Notes under the pieces: model-generated | The model's input: the letters and a program-made list of their open reading frames with translations, nothing else | Told to the model about the DNA's origin: nothing | Database searches by the model: none | Shown here: positions 59,936 to 64,000 of the stretch, piece by piece | Layout: the number at the start of each line of letters is the position of its first letter | How positions within the stretch are numbered: position 1 is the first letter of the stretch | Source of the DNA: Pipra filicauda | Taxonomy: Eukaryota; Chordata; Aves; Passeriformes; Pipridae | DNA length: 64,000 nt | NCBI RefSeq assembly: GCF_003945595.2 | Contig: NW_024104311.1 | Location: 930,001-994,000 of the forward strand | Reading direction: 5' to 3' | Made by a program: the position numbers and the translations under genes

Positions 59936-60012
59936 TAGAATCATAGAATCATAGAATCGATTGGGTTGGAAAAGACCTCCGAGATCATCGAGTCCAACCC
60001 TTGGTCCAAGGG
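59936..60012 (-). mobile_element. Very short CR1 LINE 3' end
   Basis: The plus strand has two reversed octamers (tagaatcatagaatcga), then 'ttgggttggaaaagacctccgagatcatcgagtcc', a clean CR1 terminus. Conservation is high, so this is one of the youngest CR1 insertions here. Its truncated end carries a 21-bp near-perfect palindrome (59995-60015). Confidence 0.92.
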
Positions 60013-63000
60013 TTGTGTTTATCTTAAGAATGCAAATCATCAATATTATATCTAAATGAGTTAGAAAAATATTTATTCCAGCTTTTAAAAATGAAGGGGA
60101 GGTGGAGCTAGCTGAGGTCACACTTCAGAAAAATAGGCTGAAGGTTTGAATTCTTTCCTGTCCAGAAAGGGCATGTGAGACTGCAAGATGAGGTATAGCT
60201 TGAGCTGGTGAGGTTTGTGTGAATCCCAAGCATATGTAGCAGGCCTAAATATTACTGGTCATAGACTGGAATTACTCAGTGATAAGATTGACCCATTAAG
60301 GTTCATTTTGATTCATCATTTTCAGATGAAACGTAAGCTCACAAATACTTAGCAATAAATTGTAACTTTACAACTTTTCCAGGTTGCTATGCATTGCATG
60401 AAGAGAAGCTCTTGTGGCAGCTGATGGAAGCATTATCTGGAATCAAATGCAATGTTCCTGAAGGAAAGAACAGAGCAGTGGCAGCTGCCACAACCCTTCA
60501 CAGCCAGCACTATGCTCTGTGGGCTGACGAGGTAGGGCAGGTGGAACCACAGTGTCACTCCTTTGCTCGGAGTGTCCAAGCATTTCTGCTGTTTTTGAGC
60601 TCTCTGGGTTTTATTTGCTGAGGGCATAGACTATGTTCATTTTTGTCCAGATGCTAGGATTTGGGGGACAGAAACGCATAGCCATGTAGGAAAATCCTTG
60701 ATATGCTCCTCTTATAGCTACTGAGGTCATCCTGATCGTACCTTGATTAGTTTTACTGCATAAATGGTTAATGTATGCTTTTATATGTATTGTACCCATT
60801 TTCCCTTTTCATTTTATTTAAAAAGAGATTAAATGTCTCCTAAATACATGTAGTAATAAAATGTAGTATCTGGAAAAAGAGTCAAAAGAGATATTAAAAC
60901 AATTTAACTTTAACAGAAGATTATAAATCAAGTCAATATTGCAGGAGGGCAGTAGTCTAATTGCATGACAAAATACCTACCCAAAATTAATCCAAAACTG
61001 TAGTGCTAAACTCTGCTTTTATAGGCAGAAAGCACATTGCAAACTCATAACATCAGCTGTCTTCTCTGTGTGCTTCCTGTTCCTGAACAGGTTCTGCACA
61101 AGGACATGGCTGAGGAGGGCAGCCCTGCCAGGCTGGGGCTCCAGCAAGGCCAGTGCTCTTGGTGCCACAGTGTGGGCACATCAGTTCATTAGAGACTATC
61201 AGACTAACACCCAAACTGTTTCTCTAAAGCTTGGCATGGATATGACTTGGATTATTAGTACATTCTAACAAAAAATTGGTAAAATATTCGGAGTAATAAT
61301 GTCCTTGTTGTGGGCACTACTGCTGGAGTTTCCAATATTTGGATTGTGATCATTCCTCTTCCTCTTTGAGAGATGTGGGGAAGACCCTATGCTGCTGGGG
61401 GTATAACTGGAGGAGGCACATCTTGAGGAAACTTCTGAACAAAGCTTGGTCCATCTGCCAAACAGAAACTTAGAGACTGTATTTTGGAGAGCCTTTGAAT
61501 TTCTTCATATCTTGGCTACTGTGCTGCTGTGGGCTCCTCCCTTTCCGTTCTGATTATTTTGCAAAGTGATGAAGAGGGAATCATGGAAGATAAGGGACTC
61601 AGAGCTGGGACCCCAAGTGAATGCCTTATCAGGCTCTTCACACATGGCAGTAGGGTGGTTAGTTTTTGTTAGTTTTGGCTTCCACCAAATGGTATACAGA
61701 TTTCATATGCTTATTCTTTATGGGGCAATGAGCTGTGTCTGCTGAATGCCCACTTCTGGTATTACCTATTAAGAAATGCTGTGGTGATGCACTTTTTTCA
61801 AAGTAAAGCTGAAATGTTAACAATAACATACTATTTACATATAAAATAACTGGAATGAATCTGAATAGCTTTTATAAAGAGGACAGATACACCTGGATGG
61901 ATAAATCAAGTTTCCTTTGTCATCTTTCAATGTCAACCTTATTTCCTTTTCTCCATTCTATTTTCCTTTAACAGTACAAAATTGTGATATCTCTCTACAT
62001 AAAAAAAATGAATTTTCTGGGCTTATTATTAAGGGCCTTCCCCCCCAACTTATTGTTTCCTTGGAAGTTATAAATATGTTGCAGAAGATGGCAGGCGTGC
62101 AAATCCATCAGTATATCCTTCAGATATTATGAACGTTTATGCTGGAGCCAGGCATCATGGCACTGCACTCTGCAAAGTGAAAACTCTGAGCTTCAAATGC
62201 ACTTAGGGAGCTGACTCCACTGGTTTCAAGAACTGAAATATTTTAGAGACACTGAGTTTTAGGAAACTAACTCTCATTGACTTTCAATTAGGATCTTCAG
62301 AGTTAAATCTTGCAAAATGCTGAGTATTCCTAAAATTCAGTGAGTCGCCACAGCTTTCCCTAAAAACAATTGGATTTGAGGCTGTCCAAACTTTAGAAAA
62401 CTGCGCAGCACTTTGCCAGGTCAAGCTTTTAAAAATGTTTCTGTCAGGTTGCTATAATCGGTTCAAAAATTCATGGCCACTTTTGGAAATGCTTGCAGAT
62501 CCTGAGTGTGCAGCTTCAGTATGAGATATTAAAAGTGGTTCAGTAAGAGGAAGATTTTGTAATGGACAGCCAGACATAATCACTTTATTATGAGGCTCTC
62601 CTAACAGCTCGGAGAAAGCTTTGTTGTTCTGCAACCATTTATTCACATTTAAAAAGTGATCATTCTGTCTCTCTTAGAGAACTAAACCTTCCACTATATG
62701 AATAGTGCTTTCAGTGTTAGAGAGTATTGACTCCACATACCATGATACGCCATGATGTCAGCCCAGGTGCCAACTGCAGCGTTTGTCACATTTTTGGTAT
62801 GATAAAGATCCTTATGAAATCTTTTCTATCTGGATGCAAAAAACCCAGTGATTTAAATGAGAAAGTTATTTCATCCTATGAGGAATATTTTCTCTTTTGT
62901 CAGGCAAATGATCTCATTTAAAAACAAAAAAAGAACTGAGTCAGTGGGTTCTGAAGAGCCTGACTTTTAGCCTGCTCCCTGAAGTGGACACCAGAGCTGT

Positions 63001-64000
63001 GCATCAGGCATGAAGGCTCCCTGAGAGGAGCAGGGCAAGGGTTAGGTATGGCAGGACAGGATTATAGGACATGGTGTGCCTAGTAGGTTAGGGTTTCTAG
63101 CTCTAAAGGAGCACAAGAAGTATGAGAAACCAAAAGGGTTTAAGTGTCTGAATCCCATTCTCTTCTGGGGATAATTTATTTTTTTTCAGATTCAGGGAAA
63201 GAAAAAAAGCAACCTGCAAAGCATATAGATAGATACTCTGTTCCTAAACTACATTTAAGGAGACCCTGAGAATACTTTGTTAATGAATATAAGCAAAGGA
63301 ATACTTCCTTGTCAGGCATGAGCGTTGTACCAGACTGAATGAAATGCTAATGATGATGTCCAGAAAAATAATTCAGGAAATTTTTAATTAAAATGTGAGG
63401 TGCATTGACAGTTTCTTTAGGATTTTGTAGTTTAGTGATTGTGCATCATCATCCACACAGTTTTCAGGATTGCAACTTTTAGTTAATTCTATTATAGACA
63501 TTTCATCTTTTTTCAAAACATGCCAGCAGGCATCAGACTGTGTTAAACAATCATGGCACAGAATAATCAATTTAAAAGTGTAAAGTTTGCTTAAGCAATG
63601 AATAATTTTAAAGGTAAAATTAAGGTGGTTTTATTATTAAATATCTAAAAAAGTATTTTTAATTAATGTTCTAAAGACATATTTTTTAAAAAATTGAAAA
63701 TTTGGCCCATTATAGATTTCCAAGTTACTATGTCATTCTTGTCAGTTCATTTTTTTTGATTAGAAAAACATTTAAGGGTGGTTTAATCCCAAAATATTAC
63801 CTGGATATGGATTTACACAGACGAAACTAATGCAACTAGAACAGAAATTGCTATTTTGACAGAAATGTACAAGTAAACCTAACTTAGCAGAGTTTTGTTG
63901 TTTTTTCAAAGTTCCTAAAGGAATACAAAATATATTTCCAGCTTCTGCTTCAATTTTCAGTCTAGAGCTTTTGTTTACTGTTGGCTTCTGTAGACCCGAA
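60013..64000. other. Intergenic, no confirmed gene
   Basis: AT-rich sequence to the window end. One exon-like window (60383-60531) and a slightly GC-richer part near 61060-61200 were noted. No repeat or RNA gene was recognised. Confidence 0.5.
60383..60531 (+). other. Exon-like window, unknown transcript
   Basis: Bounded by an acceptor (caacttttccag) and a weaker donor (GACGAG|gtaggg), with one open frame across all 149 bases that includes HEEKLLWQLMEAL. No family recognised. Locally GC-richer than its surroundings. It could be a noncoding RNA exon or chance. Confidence 0.18.

Overview
The window is bird nuclear DNA. It carries many CR1 retrotransposon copies whose 3' ends show the avian-type ATTCTRTG octamer, two solo LTRs of the kind seen in avian endogenous retroviruses, and an AT-rich background broken by one strong CpG island. 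The species cannot be fixed from the sequence; the LTR types would suit a neoavian bird, perhaps a passerine.

Only one protein-coding gene is supported: the 5' end of MCPH1 (microcephalin) on the minus strand. Its first coding exon (3212..3230) lies in the CpG island at about 2860..3500. Exon 2 (990..1081) is joined to it across a 2.13 kb intron. Together they encode the first 37 residues, the start of the N-terminal BRCT domain. The rest of the gene lies beyond the left edge. The promoter holds a GC box and a TTTGAA (CHR-like) element 39 bp before the start codon. A CR1 copy lies about 300 bp upstream.

Everything from about 3.5 kb to 64 kb reads as the intergenic flank upstream of MCPH1. 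Its recognisable content is mobile-element debris. At 10.1-13.4 kb three CR1-type segments sit in a row, the last keeping part of the ORF1 esterase-like domain. At 13.6-14.5 kb is the C-terminal tail of a different non-LTR retrotransposon, with a Cys-rich finger. A solo LTR at 15.1-15.8 kb contains a minisatellite, and another lies at 18.4-19.1 kb. CR1 endonuclease-region sequence is at 28.8-29.5 kb. A head-to-head CR1 pair is at 32.8-33.8 kb, CR1 or ancient LINE pieces are at 35.3-39.2 kb, and further CR1 copies are at 47.7-48.5, 53.4 and 59.9 kb. Between them is AT-rich unique-looking sequence.

Other structure noted: several perfect hairpins and palindromes, a 121-bp direct duplication 1,058 bp apart, tandem paired-homeodomain-like sites, a GC-rich block of unknown origin at 57.5-58.2 kb, and three exon-like windows with splice signals (42.0, 51.7 and 60.4 kb) that could belong to an unrecognised plus-strand noncoding transcript. 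I found no tRNA, rRNA, CRISPR array or operon, and no convincing new biological system. The most useful results are the MCPH1 first exons and promoter, and the dissection of the retroelements.
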